Of a DNA stretch of 64,000 nucleotides, positions 23,901-36,770 are shown piece after piece. The number at the start of each line of letters is the position of its first letter. The stretch's first letter is position 1. The notes below the pieces were generated by a model. The model saw only the letters and a program-made list of their open reading frames with translations, did no database searches and was not told where the DNA came from. Both the position numbers and the translations under genes were made by a program. Location: the NCBI RefSeq assembly GCF_050947875.1, contig NW_027460338.1, positions 1 to 64,000 of the forward strand. Direction: 5' to 3'. The DNA comes from Dermacentor variabilis (lineage: Eukaryota > Arthropoda > Arachnida > Ixodida > Ixodidae).

Positions 23901-25932
23901 GCATCGGCATGCTTTTCACGTCGTTTGGTAGAAATCCACACGCGCGTTCTGCCAAAAGCACCATTTGCATGCATATCGTGTGGTTTTGCAGAAAACTGCG
24001 TCCGCGTCTACCAAAAGATGCATGTGCATGCTAAAAACGCGTTTTGGCACAAATCCATGTGCGGATGTTAAAAAGAGCAGCATCGGCATGCTTTTCACGT
24101 CGTTTGGTAGAAATCCACACGCGCGTTCTGCCAAAAGCACCATTTGCATGCATATCGTGTGGTTTTGCAGAAAACTGCGTCCGCGTCTACCAAAAGATGC
24201 ATGCGCATGCTTAAAACGCGCTTTGGCACAAATCCATGTGCGGATGTTAAAAAGAGCAGCATCGGCATGCTTTCACGTCGTTTGGTAGAAATCCACACGC
24301 GCGTTCTGCCAAAAGCACCATTTGCATGCATATCGTGTGGTTTTGCAGAAAACTGCGTCCGCGTCTACCAAAAGATGCATGTGCATGCTAAAAACGCGTT
24401 TTGGCACAAATCCATGTGCGGATGTTAAAAAGAGCAGCATCGGCATGCTTTTCACGTCGTTTGGTAGAAATCCACGCGCGCGTTCTGCCAAAAGCACCAT
24501 TTGCATGCATATCGTGTGGTTTTGCAGAAAACTGCGTCCGCGTCTACCAAAAGATGCATGCGCATGCTTAAAACGCGTTTTGGCACAAATCCATGTGCGG
24601 ATGTTAAAAAGAGCAGCATCGGCATGCTTTTCACGTCGTTTGGTAGAAATCCACACGCGCGTTCTGCCAAAAGCACCATTTGCATGCATATCGTGTGGTT
24701 TTGCAGAAAACTGCGTCCGCGTCTACCAAAAGATGCATGCGCATGCTAAAAACGCGTTTTGGCACAAATCCATGTGCGGATGTTAAAAAGAGCAGCATCG
24801 GCATGCTTTTCACGTCGTTTGGTAGAAATCCACACGCGCGTTCTGCCAAAAGCACCATTTGCATGCATATCGTGTGGTTTTGCAGAAAACTGCGTCCGCG
24901 TCTACCAAAAGATGCATGCGCATGCTTAAAACGCGCTTTGGCACAAATCCATGTGCGAATGTTAAAAAGAGCAGCATCGGCATGCTTTTCACGTCGTTTG
25001 GTAGAAATCCACGCGCGCGTTCTGCCAAAAGCACCATTTGCATGCATATCGTGTGGTTTTGCAGAAAACTGCGTCCGCGTCTACCAAAAGATGCATGCGC
25101 ATGCTTAAAACGCGTTTTGGCACAAATCCATGTGCGGGTGCTAAAAAGAGCAGCATCGGCATGCTTTTCACGTCGTTTGGTAGAAATCCACACGCGCGTT
25201 CTGCCAAAAGCACCATTTGCATGCATATCGTGTGGTTTTGCAGAAAACTGCGTCCGCGTCTACCAAAAGATGCATGCGCATGCTTAAAACGCGTTTTGGC
25301 ACAAATCCATGTGCGGATGTTAAAAAGAGCAGCATCGGCATGCTTTTCACGTCGTTTGGTAGAAATCCACGCGCGCGTTCTGCCAAAAGCACCATTTGCA
25401 TGCATATCGTGTGGTTTTGCAGAAAACTGCGTCCGCGTCTACCAAAAGATGCATGCGCATGCTTAAAACGCGTTTTGGCACAAATCCATGTGCGGGTGCT
25501 AAAAAGAGCAGCATCGGCATGCTTTTCACGTCGTTTGGTAGAAATCCACACGCGCGTTCTGCCAAAAGCACCATTTGCATGCATATCGTGTGGTTTTGCA
25601 GAAAACTGCGTCCGCGTCTACCAAAAGATGCATGCGCATGCTTAAAACGCGTTTTGGCACAAATCCATGTGCGAATGTTAAAAAGAGCAGCATCGGCATG
25701 CTTTTCACGTCGTTTGGTAGAAATCCAAGCGCGCGTTCTGCCAAAACCACCAATTGCATGCATATCGTGTGGTTTTGCAGAAAACTGCGTCCGCATCTAC
25801 CAAAAGATGCATGCGCATGCTTAAAACGCGTTTTGGCACAAATCCATGTGCGGGTGCTAAAAAGAGCAGCATCGGCATGCTTTTCACGTCGTTTCGTAGA
25901 AATCCACACGCGCGTTCTGCCAAAAGCACCAT
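20924..25932 (+). repeat. Super-repeat block 2, 28 monomers (5,009 bp)
   Basis: This block has the same ordered marks as block 1: seven-A run at 21,205, GTTCGGCC at 22,693, CCACTCGCG at 23,041 and GCTTTCACG at 24,269. Two adjacent monomers carry a private GTGTCCG (21,494 and 21,673). Two A/T-run deletions occur near 22,127 and 22,604. One extra monomer, marked by AAAACACGTTTT near 23,498, sits at about 23.43-23.61 kb. Confidence 0.82.
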
Positions 25933-28900
25933 TTGCATGCATATCGTGTGGTTTTGCAGAAAACTGCGTCCGCGTCTACCAAAAGATGCATGTGCATGCT
26001 AAAAACGCGTTTTGGCACAAATCCATGTGCGGATGTTAAAAATAGCAGCATCGGCATGCTTTTCACGTCGTTTGGTAGAAATCCACACGCGCGTTCTGCC
26101 AAAGCACCATTTGCATGCATATCGTGTGGTTTTGCAGAAAACTGCGTCCGCGTCTACCAAAAGATGCATGCGCATGCTTAAAACGCGTTTTGGCACAAAT
26201 CCATGTGCGGATGTTAAAAAAAGCAGCATCGGCATGCTTTTCACGTCGTTTGGTAGAAATCCACGCGCGCGTTCTGCCAAAAGCACCATTTGCATGCATA
26301 TCGTGTGGTTTTGCAGAAAACTGCGTCCGCGTGTACCAAAAGATGCATGTGCATGCTAAAAACGCGTTTTGGCACAAATCCATGTGCGGATGTTAAAAAG
26401 AGCAGCATCGGCATGCTTTTCACGTCGTTTGGTAGAAATCCACGCGCGCGTTCTGCCAAAAGCACCATTTGCATGCCTATCGTGTGGTTTTGCAGAAAAC
26501 TGCGTCCGCGTCTACCAAAAGATGCATGCGCATGCTTAAAACGCGTTTTGGCACAAATCCATGTGCGGATGTTAAAAAGAGCAGCATCGGCATGCTTTTC
26601 ACGTCGTTTGGTAGAAATCCACACGCGCGTTCTGCCAAAAGCACCATTTGCATGCATATCGTGTGGTTTTGCAGAAAACTGCGTCCGCGTCTACCAAAAG
26701 ATGCATGCGCATGCTTAAAACGCGTTTTGGCACAAATCCATGTGCGGGTGCTAAAAAGAGCAGCATCGGCATGCTTTTCACGTCGTTTGGTAGAAATCCA
26801 CACGCGCGTTCTGCCAAAAGCACCATTTGCATGCATATCGTGTGGTTTTGCAGAAAACTGCGTCCGCGTCTACCAAAAGATGCATGTGCATGCTAAAAAC
26901 GCGTTTTGGCACAAATCCATGTGCGGATGTTAAAAAGAGCAGCATCGGCATGCTTTTCACGTCGTTTGGTAGAAATCCACACGCGCGTTCTGCCAAAAGC
27001 ACCATTTGCATGCATATCGTGTGGTTTTGCAGAAAACTGCGTCCGCGTCTACCAAAAGATGCATGCGCATGCTTAAAACGCGTTTTGGCACAAATCCATG
27101 TGCGGATGTTAAAAAGAGCAGCATCGGCATGCTTTTCACGTCGTTTGGTAGAAATCCACGCGCGCGTTCTGCCAAAAGCACCATTTGCATGCATATCGTG
27201 TGGTTTTGCAGAAAACTGCGTCCGCGTCTACCAAAAGATGCATGTGCATGCTAAAAACGCGTTTTGGCACAAATCCGTGTGCGGATGTTAAAAAGAGCAG
27301 CATCGGCATGCTTTTTACGTCGTTTGGTAGAAATCCACGCGCGCGTTCTGCCAAAAGCACCATTTCCATGCATATCGTGTGGTTTTGCAGAAAACTGCGT
27401 CCGCGTCTACCAAAAGATGCATGCGCATGCTTAAAACGCGTTTTGGCACAAATCCATGTGCGGGTGCTAAAAAGAGCAGCATCGGCATGCTTTTTACGTC
27501 GTTTGGTAGAAATCCACACGCGCGTTCTGCCAAAAGCACCATTTGCATGCTTATCGTGTGGTTTTGCAGAAAACTGCGTCCGCGTCTACCAAAAGATGCA
27601 TGCGCATGCTTAAAACGCGTTTTGGCACAAATCCATGTGCGGATGTTAAAAAGAGCAGCATCGGCATGCTTTTCACGTCGTTTGGTAGAAATCCACGCGC
27701 GCGTTCTGCCAAAACCACCATTTGCATGCATATCGTGTGGTTTTGCAGAAAACTGCGTCCGCATCTACCAAAAGATGCATGCGCATGCTTAAAACGCGTT
27801 TTGGCACAAATCCATGTGCGGGTGCTAAAAAGAGCAGCATCGGCATGCTTTTCACGTCGTTTGGTAGAAATCCACACGCGCGTTCTGCCAAAAGCACCAT
27901 TTGCATGCATATCGTGTGGTTTTGCAGAAAACTGCGTCCGCGTCTACCAAAAGATGCATGTGCATGCTAAAAACGCGTTTTGGCACAAATCCATGTGCGG
28001 ATGTTAAAAAGAGCAGCATCGGCATGCTTTTCACGTCGTTTGGTAGAAATCCACACGCGCGTTCGGCCAAAAGCACCATTTGCATGCATATCGTGTGGTT
28101 TTGCAGAAAACTGCGTCCGCGTCTACAAAAAGATGCATGCGCATGCTTAAAACGCGCTTTGGCACAAATCCATGTGCGGATGTTAAAAAGAGCAGCATCG
28201 GCATGCTTTTCACGTCGTTTGGTACAAATCCACACGCGCGTTCTGCCAAAAGCACCATTTGCATGCATATCGTGTGGTTTTGCAGAAAACTGCGTCCGCG
28301 TCTACCAAAAGATGCATGTGCATGCTAAAAACGCGTTTTGGCACAAATCCATGTGCGGATGTTAAAAAGAGCAGCATCGGCATGCTTTTCACGTCGTTTG
28401 GTAGAAATCCACTCGCGCGTTCTGCCAAAAGCACCATTTGCATGCATATCGTGTGGTTTTGCAGAAAACTGCGTCCGCGTCTACCAAAAGATGCATGCGC
28501 ATGCTTAAAACGCGTTTTGGCACAAATCCATGTGCGGGTGCTAAAAAGAGCAGCATCGGCATGCTTTTCACGTCGTTTGGTAGAAATCCACGCGTGCGTT
28601 CTGCCAAAAGCACCATTTGCATGCCTATCGTGTGGTTTTGCAGAAAACTGCGTCCGCGTCTACCAAAAGATGCATGCGCATGCTTAAAACACGTTTTGGC
28701 ACAAATCCATGTGCGGATGTTAAAAAGAGCAGCATCGGCATGCTTTTCACGTCGTTTGGTAGAAATCCACACGCGCGTTCTGCCAAAAGCACCATTTGCA
28801 TGCATATCGTGTGGTTTTGCAGAAAACTGCGTCCGCGTCTACCAAAAGATGCATGCGCATGCTTAAAACGCGTTTTGGCACAAATCCATGTGTGGGTGCT

Positions 28901-31900
28901 AAAAAGAGCAGCATCGGCATGCTTTTCACGTCGTTTGGTAGAAATCCACGCGCGCGTTCTGCCAAAACCACCATTTGCATGCATATCGTGTGGTTTTGCA
29001 GAAAACTGCGTCCGCATCTACCAAAAGATGCATGCGCATGCTTAAAACGCGTTTTGGCAAAAATCCATGTGCGGGTGCTAAAAAGAGCAGCATCGGCATG
29101 CTTTTCACGTCGTTTGGTAGAAATCCACACGCGCGTTCTGCCAAAAGCACCATTTGCATGCATATCGTGTGGTTTTGCAGAAAACTGCGTCCGCGTCTAC
29201 CAAAAGATGCATGTGCATGCTAAAAACGCGTTTTGGCACAAATCCATGTGCGGATGTTAAAAAGAGCAGCATCGGCATGCTTTTCACGTCGTTTGGTAGA
29301 AATCCACACGCGCGTTCTGCCAAAAGCACCATTTGCATGCATATCGTGTGGTTTTGCAGAAAACTGCGTCCGCGTCTACCAAAAGATGCATGCGCATGCT
29401 TAAAACGCGCTTTGGCACAAATCCATGTGCGGATGTTAAAAAGAGCAGCATCGGCATGCTTTCACGTCGTTTGGTAGAAATCCACACGCGCGTTCTGCCA
29501 AAAGCACCATTTGCATGCATATCGTGTGGTTTTGCAGAAAACTGCGTCCGCGTCTACCAAAAGATGCATGTGCATGCTAAAAACGCGTTTTGGCACAAAT
29601 CCATGTGCGGATGTTAAAAAGAGCAGCATCGGCATGCTTTTCACGTCGTTTGGTAGAAATCCACGCGCGCGTTCTGCCAAAAGCACCATTTGCATGCATA
29701 TCGTGTGGTTTTGCAGAAAACTGCGTCCGCGTCTACCAAAAGATGCATGCGCATGCTTAAAACGCGTTTTGGCACAAATCCATGTGCGGATGTTAAAAAG
29801 AGCAGCATCGGCATGCTTTTCACGTCGTTTGGTAGAAATCCACACGCGCGTTCTGCCAAAAGCACCATTTGCATGCATATCGTGTGGTTTTGCAGAAAAC
29901 TGCGTCCGCGTCTACCAAAAGATGCATGCGCATGCTTAAAACGCGTTTTGGCACAAATCCATGTGCGGGTGCTAAAAAGAGCAGCATCGGCATGCTTTTC
30001 ACGTCGTTTGGTAGAAATCCACGCGTGCGTTCTGCCAAAAGCACCATTTGCATGCCTATCGTGTGGTTTTGCAGAAAACTGCGTCCGCGTCTACCAAAAG
30101 ATGCATGCGCATGCTTAAAACACGTTTTGGCACAAATCCATGTGCGGATGTTAAAAAGAGCAGCATCGGCATGCTTTTCACGTCGTTTGGTAGAAATCCA
30201 CACGCGCGTTCTGCCAAAAGCACCATTTGCATGCATATCGTGTGGTTTTGCAGAAAACTGCGTCCGCGTCTACCAAAAGATGCATGCGCATGCTTAAAAC
30301 GCGTTTTGGCACAAATCCATGTGTGGGTGCTAAAAAGAGCAGCATCGGCATGCTTTTCACGTCGTTTGGTAGAAATCCACGCGCGCGTTCTGCCAAAACC
30401 ACCATTTGCATGCATATCGTGTGGTTTTGCAGAAAACTGCGTCCGCATCTACCAAAAGATGCATGCGCATGCTTAAAACGCGTTTTGGCAAAAATCCATG
30501 TGCGGGTGCTAAAAAGAGCAGCATCGGCATGCTTTTCACGTCGTTTGGTAGAAATCCACACGCGCGTTCTGCCAAAAGCACCATTTGCATGCATATCGTG
30601 TGGTTTTGCAGAAAACTGCGTCCGCGTCTACCAAAAGATGCATGTGCATGCTAAAAACGCGTTTTGGCACAAATCCATGTGCGGATGTTAAAAAGAGCAG
30701 CATCGGCATGCTTTTCACGTCGTTTGGTAGAAATCCACACGCGCGTTCTGCCAAAAGCACCATTTGCATGCATATCGTGTGGTTTTGCAGAAAACTGCGT
30801 CCGCGTCTACCAAAAGATGCATGCGCATGCTTAAAACGCGCTTTGGCACAAATCCATGTGCGGATGTTAAAAAGAGCAGCATCGGCATGCTTTCACGTCG
30901 TTTGGTAGAAATCCACACGCGCGTTCTGCCAAAAGCACCATTTGCATGCATATCGTGTGGTTTTGCAGAAAACTGCGTCCGCGTCTACCAAAAGATGCAT
31001 GTGCATGCTAAAAACGCGTTTTGGCACAAATCCATGTGCGGATGTTAAAAAGAGCAGCATCGGCATGCTTTTCACGTCGTTTGGTAGAAATCCACGCGCG
31101 CGTTCTGCCAAAAGCACCATTTGCATGCATATCGTGTGGTTTTGCAGAAAACTGCGTCCGCGTCTACCAAAAGATGCATGCGCATGCTTAAAACGCGTTT
31201 TGGCACAAATCCATGTGCGGATGTTAAAAAGAGCAGCATCGGCATGCTTTTCACGTCGTTTGGTAGAAATCCACACGCGCGTTCTGCCAAAAGCACCATT
31301 TGCATGCATGTCGTGTGGTTTTGCAGAAAACTGCGTCCGCGTCTACCAAAAGATGCATGCGCATGCTAAAAACGCGTTTTGGCACAAATCCATGTGCGGA
31401 TGTTAAAAAGAGCAGCATCGGCATGCTTTTCACGTCGTTTGGTAGAAATCCACACGCGCGTTCTGCCAAAAGCACCATTTGCATGCATATCGTGTGGTTT
31501 TGCAGAAAACTGCGTCCGCGTCTACCAAAAGATGCATGCGCATGCTTAAAACGCGCTTTGGCACAAATCCATGTGCGAATGTTAAAAAGAGCAGCATCGG
31601 CATGCTTTTCACGTCGTTTGGTAGAAATCCACGCGCGCGTTCTGCCAAAAGCACCATTTGCATGCATATCGTGTGGTTTTGCAGAAAACTGCGTCCGCGT
31701 CTACCAAAAGATGCATGCGCATGCTTAAAACGCGTTTTGGCACAAATCCATGTGCGGGTGCTAAAAAGAGCAGCATCGGCATGCTTTTCACGTCGTTTGG
31801 TAGAAATCCACACGCGCGTTCTGCCAAAAGCACCATTTGCATGCATATCGTGTGGTTTTGCAGAAAACTGCGTCCGCGTCTACCAAAAGATGCATGCGCA

Positions 31901-32155
31901 TGCTTAAAACGCGTTTTGGCACAAATCCATGTGCGGATGTTAAAAAGAGCAGCATCGGCATGCTTTTCACGTCGTTTGGTAGAAATCCACGCGCGCGTTC
32001 TGCCAAAAGCACCATTTGCATGCATATCGTGTGGTTTTGCAGAAAACTGCGTCCGCGTCTACCAAAAGATGCATGCGCATGCTTAAAACGCGTTTTGGCA
32101 CAAATCCATGTGCGGGTGCTAAAAAGAGCAGCATCGGCATGCTTTTCACGTCGTT
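25933..32155 (+). repeat. Super-repeat block 3, expanded and cut by the domain junction
   Basis: This begins like blocks 1 and 2 (GTTAAAAATAGC, seven-A run at 26,215), gains two monomers at about 26.83-27.18 kb, and loses one after CCACTCGCG (28,409). An 8-monomer section is then repeated: AAAACACGTTTT near 28,686 and 30,117, and GCTTTCACG at 29,459 and 30,889. It next rejoins the block-2 order (31,251 onward matches 24,631 onward) until domain B begins at 32.12-32.19 kb. Confidence 0.8.
28389..31251 (+). repeat. Tandem 8-mer amplification, two units of 1,431 bp
   Basis: Sequence from 28,389 recurs from 29,820, and again at the start of the next stretch at 31,251. Each unit is 8 x 179 minus 1 bp because each carries the same inherited one-base deletion (GCTTTCACG). 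The shared deletion proves the units descend from a single ancestor that already had it. Block 2 has only one such section (23.2-24.6 kb), so the amplification is specific to block 3. Confidence 0.82.
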
Positions 32156-32192
32156 TGGTAGAAATCCACACGCGCGTTCTGCCAAAAGCACG
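32120..32192. other. Junction between domain A and domain B monomers
   Basis: Left of this interval the sequence follows the block-2 order of domain A (GCGGGTGCT at 32,113). Right of it, the first CACGATTT of the array appears (32,190-32,197), and the sequence then matches 49,901 onward. The two parental sequences are identical between these points, so the switch cannot be placed more finely. There is no insertion, inversion or phase change at the junction: the 179-bp period continues unbroken, as expected from homologous or unequal recombination between arrays. Confidence 0.85.
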
Positions 32193-33857
32193 ATTTGCAT
32201 GCATATCGTGTGGTTTTGCAGAAAACTGCGTCCGCGTCTACCAAAACATGCATGCGCATTCTAAAAACGCGTTTTGGCACAAATCCATGTGCGGATGTTA
32301 AAAAGAGCAGCGTCGGCATGCTTTTCACGTCGTTTGGTAGAAATCCACACGCGCGTTCTGCCAAAAGCACGATTTGCACGCATATCGTGTGGTTTTGCAG
32401 AAAACTGCGTCCGCGTCTACCAAAAGATGCATGCGCATGCTAAAAACGCGCTTTGGCACAAATCCATGTGCGGATGTTAAAAAGAGCAGCATCGGCAAGC
32501 TTTCCACGTTGTTCGGTAGAAATCCACGCGCGCGTTCTGCCAAAAGCACCATTTGCATGCCTATCGTGTGGTTTTGCAGAAAACTGCGTCCGCGTCTACC
32601 AAAAGATGCATGCGCATGCTTAAAACGCGCTTTGGCACAAATCCATGTGCGGATGTTAAAAAGAGCAGCATCGGCATGCTTTTCACGTTGTTTGGTAGAA
32701 ATCCACGCGCGCGTTCTGCCAAAAGCACCATTTGCATGCCTATCGTGTGTTTTTGCAGAAAACTGCGTCCGCGTCTACCAAAAGATGCATGCGCATGCTA
32801 AAAACGCGTTTTGGCACAAATCCATGTGCGGGTGCTAAAAAGAGCAGCATCGGCATGCTTTTCACGTTGTTTGGTAGAAATCCACGCGCGCGTTCTGCCA
32901 AAAGCACCATTTGCATCCCTATCGTGTGGTTTTGCAGAAAACTGCGTCCGCGTCTACCAAAAGATGCATGCGCATGCTTAAAACGCGCTTTGGCACAAAT
33001 CCATGTGCGGATGTTAAAAAGAGCAGCATCGGCATGCTTTTCACGTCGTTTGGTAGAAATCCACAGGCGCGTTCTGCCAAAAGCACGATTTGCATGCATA
33101 TCGTGTGGTTTTGCAGAAAACTGCGTCCGCGTCTACCAAAAGATGCATGCGCATGCTAAAAACGCGTTTTGGCACAAATCCACGTGCGGATGTTAAAAAG
33201 AGCAGCATCGGCATGCTTTTCACGTCGTTTGGTAGAAATCCACGCGCGCGTTCTGCCAAAAGCACCATTTGCATGCATATCGTGTGGTTTTGCAGAAAAC
33301 TGCGTCCGCGTCTACCAAAAGATGCATGCGCATGCTAAAAACGCGTTTTGGCACAAATCCATGTGCGGATGTTAAAAAGAGCAGCATCGGCATGCTTTTC
33401 ACGTCGTTTGGTAGAAATCCACGCGCGCGTTATGCCAAAAGCACCATTTGCATGCATATCGTGTGGTTTTGCAGAAAACTGCGTCCGCGTCTACCAAAAG
33501 ATGCATGCGCATGCTAAAAACGCGTTTTGGCACAAATCCATGTGCGGATGTTAAAAAGAGCAGCATCGGCATGCTTTTCACGTCGTTTGGTAGAAATCCA
33601 CGCGCGCGTTCTGCCAAAAGCACCATTTGCATGCATATCGTGTGGTTTTGCAGAAAACTGCGTCCGCGTCTACCAAAAGATGCATGCGCATGCTACAAAC
33701 GCGTTTTGGCACAAATCCATGTGCGGGTGCTAAAAAGAGCAGCATCGGCATGCTTTTCACGTTGTTTGGTAGAAATCCACGCGCGCGTTCTGCCAAAAGC
33801 ACCATTTGCATGCCTATCGTGTGGTTTTGCAGAAAACTGCGTCCGCGTCTACCAAAA
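32120..33857 (+). repeat. Domain B duplication 1, left copy (pairs with 49,831-51,568)
   Basis: This copy matches at offset 17,711 (99 monomers minus 10 bp). Shared rare marks include CGCATTCTAAAAAC (32,255 and 49,966), TTTGCACGC (32,374 and 50,085), GGCAAGCTTTCCACG (32,495 and 50,206), GTGTGTTTTTGC (32,746 and 50,457), TGCATCCC (32,912 and 50,623) and CTACAAACG (33,694 and 51,405). I noticed one internal difference, ATCGTG here against ATGGTG at 50,811. The left end of this copy coincides with the domain junction. Confidence 0.88.
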
Positions 33858-34331
33858 CATGCATGCGCATGCTAAAAACGCGTTTTGGCACAAATCCATG
33901 TGCGGATGTTAAAAAGAGCAGCATCGGCATGCTTTTCACGTCGTTTGGTAGAAATCCACACGCGCGTTCTGCCAAAAGCACGATTTGCATGCATATCGTG
34001 TGGTTTTGCAGAAAACTGCGTCCGCGTCTACCAAAAGATGCATGCGCATGCTAAAAACGCGTTTTGGCACAAATCCATGTGCGGATGTTAAAAAGAGCAG
34101 CATCGGCATGCTTTTCACGTCGTTTGGTAGAAATCCACGCGCGCGTTATGCCAAAAGCACCATTTGCATGCATATCGTGTGGTTTTGCAGAAAACTGCGT
34201 CCGCGTCTACCAAAAGATGCATGCGCATGCTAAAAACGCGTTTTGGCACAAATCCATGTGCGGGTGCTAAAAAGAGCAGCATCGGCATGCTTTTCACGTC
34301 GTTTGGTAGAAATCCACACGCGCGTCCTGCC

Positions 34332-34334
34332 AGC
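34332..34334. other. 3-base deletion in a CCAAAAG core
   Basis: TGCCAGCACC replaces the usual TGCCAAAAGCACC, removing AAA in a C147-type monomer. The length change resets the phase by -3 from here on. It is unique in the window. Confidence 0.85.
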
Positions 34335-36770
34335 ACCATTTGCATGCCTATCGTGTGGTTTTGCAGAAAACTGCGTCCGCGTCTACCAAAAGATGCATGG
34401 GCATGCTTAAAACGCGCTTTGGCACAAATCCATGTGCGGATGTTAAAAAGAGCAGCATCGGCATGCTTTTCACGTCGTTTGGTAGAAATCCACACGCGCG
34501 TTCTGCCAAAAGCACGATTTGCATGCATATCGTGTGGTTTTGCAGAAAACTGCGTCCGCGTCTACCAAAAGATGCATGCGCATGCTTAAAACGCGCTTTG
34601 GCACAAATCCATGTGCGGATGTTAAAAAGAGCAGCATCGGCATGCTTTTCACGTCGTTTGGTAGAAATCCACACGCGCGTCCTGCCAAAAGCACCATTTG
34701 CATGCCTATCGTGTGGTTTTGCAGAAAACTGCGTCCGCGTCTACCAAAAGATGCATGCGCATGCTTAAAACGCGCTTTGGCACAAATCCATGTGCGGGTG
34801 CTAAAAAGAGCAGCATCGGCATGCTTTTCACGTCGTTTGGTAGAAATCCACACGCGCGTTCTGCCAAAAGCACGATTTGCATGCATATCGTGTGGTTTTG
34901 CAGAAAACTGCGTCCGAGTCTACCAAAAGATGCATGCGCATGCTAAAAACGCGTTTTGGCACAAATCCATGTGCGGATGTTAAAAAGAGCAGCATCGGCA
35001 TGCTTTTCACGTCGTTTGGTAGAAATCCACACGCGCGTTCTGCCAAAAGTACGATTTGCATGCATATCGTGTGGTTTTGCAGAAAACTGCGTCCGCGTCT
35101 ACCAAAAGATGCATGCGCATGCTAAAAACGCGTTTTGGCACAAATCCACGTGCGGATGTTAAAAAGAGCAGCATCGGCATGCTTTTCACGTCGTTTGGTA
35201 GAAATCCACGCGCGCGTTCTGCCAAAAGCACCATTTGCATGCATATCGTGTGGTTTTGCAGAAAACTGCGTCCGCGTCTACCAAAAGATGCATGCGCATG
35301 CTAAAAACGCGTTTTGGCACAAATCCATGTGCGGATGTTAAAAAGAGCAGCATCGGCATGCTTTTCACGTCGTTTGGTAGAAATCCACGCGCGCGTTATG
35401 CCAAAAGCACCATTTGCATGCATATCATGTGGTTTTGCAGAAAACTGCGTCCGCGTCTACCAAAAGATGCATGCGCATGCTAAAAACGCGTTTTGGCACA
35501 AATCCATGTGCGGGTGCTAAAAAGAGCAGCATCGGCATGCTTTTCACGTCGTTTGGTAGAAATCCACACGCGCGTCCTGCCAAAAGCACCATTTGCATGC
35601 CTATCGTGTGGTTTTGCAGAAAACTGCGTCCGCGTCTACCAAAAGATGCATGCGCATGCTTAAAACGCGCTTTGGCACAAATCCATGTGCGGGTGCTAAA
35701 AAGAGCAGCATCGGCATGCTTTTCACGTCGTTTGGTAGAAATCCACACGCGCGTTCTGCCAAAAGCACGATTTGCATGCATATCGTGTGGTTTTGCAGAA
35801 AACTGCGTCCGCGTCTACCAAAACATGCATGCGCATGCTAAAAACGCGTTTTGGCACAAATCCATGTGCGGATGTTAAAAAGAGCAGCATCGGCATGCTT
35901 TTCACGTCGTTTGGTAGAAATCCACACGCGCGTTCTGCCAAAAGCACGATTTGCATGCATATCGTGTGGTTTTGCAGAAAACTGCGTCCGCGTCTACCAA
36001 AAGATGCATGCGCATGCTAAAAACGCGCTTTGGCACAAATCCATGTGCGGATGTTAAAAAGAGCAGCATCGGCATGCTTTTCACGTTGTTTGGTAGAAAT
36101 CCACGCGCGCGTTCTGCCAAAAGCACCATTTGCATGCCTATCGTGTGGTTTTGCAGAAAACTGCGTCCGCGTCTACCAAAAGATGCATGCGCATGCTTAA
36201 AACGCGCTTTGGCACAAATCCATGTGCGGATGCTAAAAAGAGCAGCATCGGCATGCTTTTCACGTCGTTTGGTAGAAATCCACACGCGCGTTCTGCCAAA
36301 TGCACGATTTGCATGCATATCGTGTGGTTTTGCAGAAAACTGCGTCCGCGTCTACCAAAAGATGCATGCGCATGCTTAAAACGCGCTTTGGCACAAATCC
36401 ATGTGCGGATGTTAAAAAGAGCAGCATCGGCATGCTTTTCACGTCGTTTGGTAGAAATCCACACGCGCGTTCTGCCAAAAGCACGATTTGCATGCATATC
36501 GTGTGGTTTTGCAGAAAACTGCGTCCGCGTCTACCAAAAGATGCAAGCGCATGCTTAAAACGCGCTTTGGCACAAATCCATGTGCGGATGTTAAAAAGAG
36601 CAGCATCGGCATGCTTTTCACGTCGTTTGGTAGAAATCCACACGCGCGTCCTGCCAAAAGCACCATTTGCATGCCTATCGTGTGGTTTTGCAGAAAACTG
36701 CGTCCGCGTCTACCAAAAGATGCATGCGCATGCTTAAAACGCGCTTTGGCACAAATCCATGTGCGGATGC

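Larger units (their letters stand above)
1..32155 (+). repeat. Domain A: first half of the array
   Basis: About 180 monomers share a variant vocabulary. T45/A53 monomers recur among C45/T53 monomers, position 121 is C (ACGTCG), and position 161 is C or occasionally T, not G. GTTATGCC and GTCCTGCC are not seen at 146-152. Within the domain, nested higher-order repeats of 7, 8, 11, 12 and 27-29 monomers can be traced through rare shared mutations. The left edge lies outside the window. The right edge is the junction at 32,120-32,192. Confidence 0.85.

Noticed and set aside
32120..32192. Transposon or retroelement insertion at the domain switch
   Set aside because: No extra sequence, no target-site duplication, no terminal repeats; the 179-bp register passes through unchanged.
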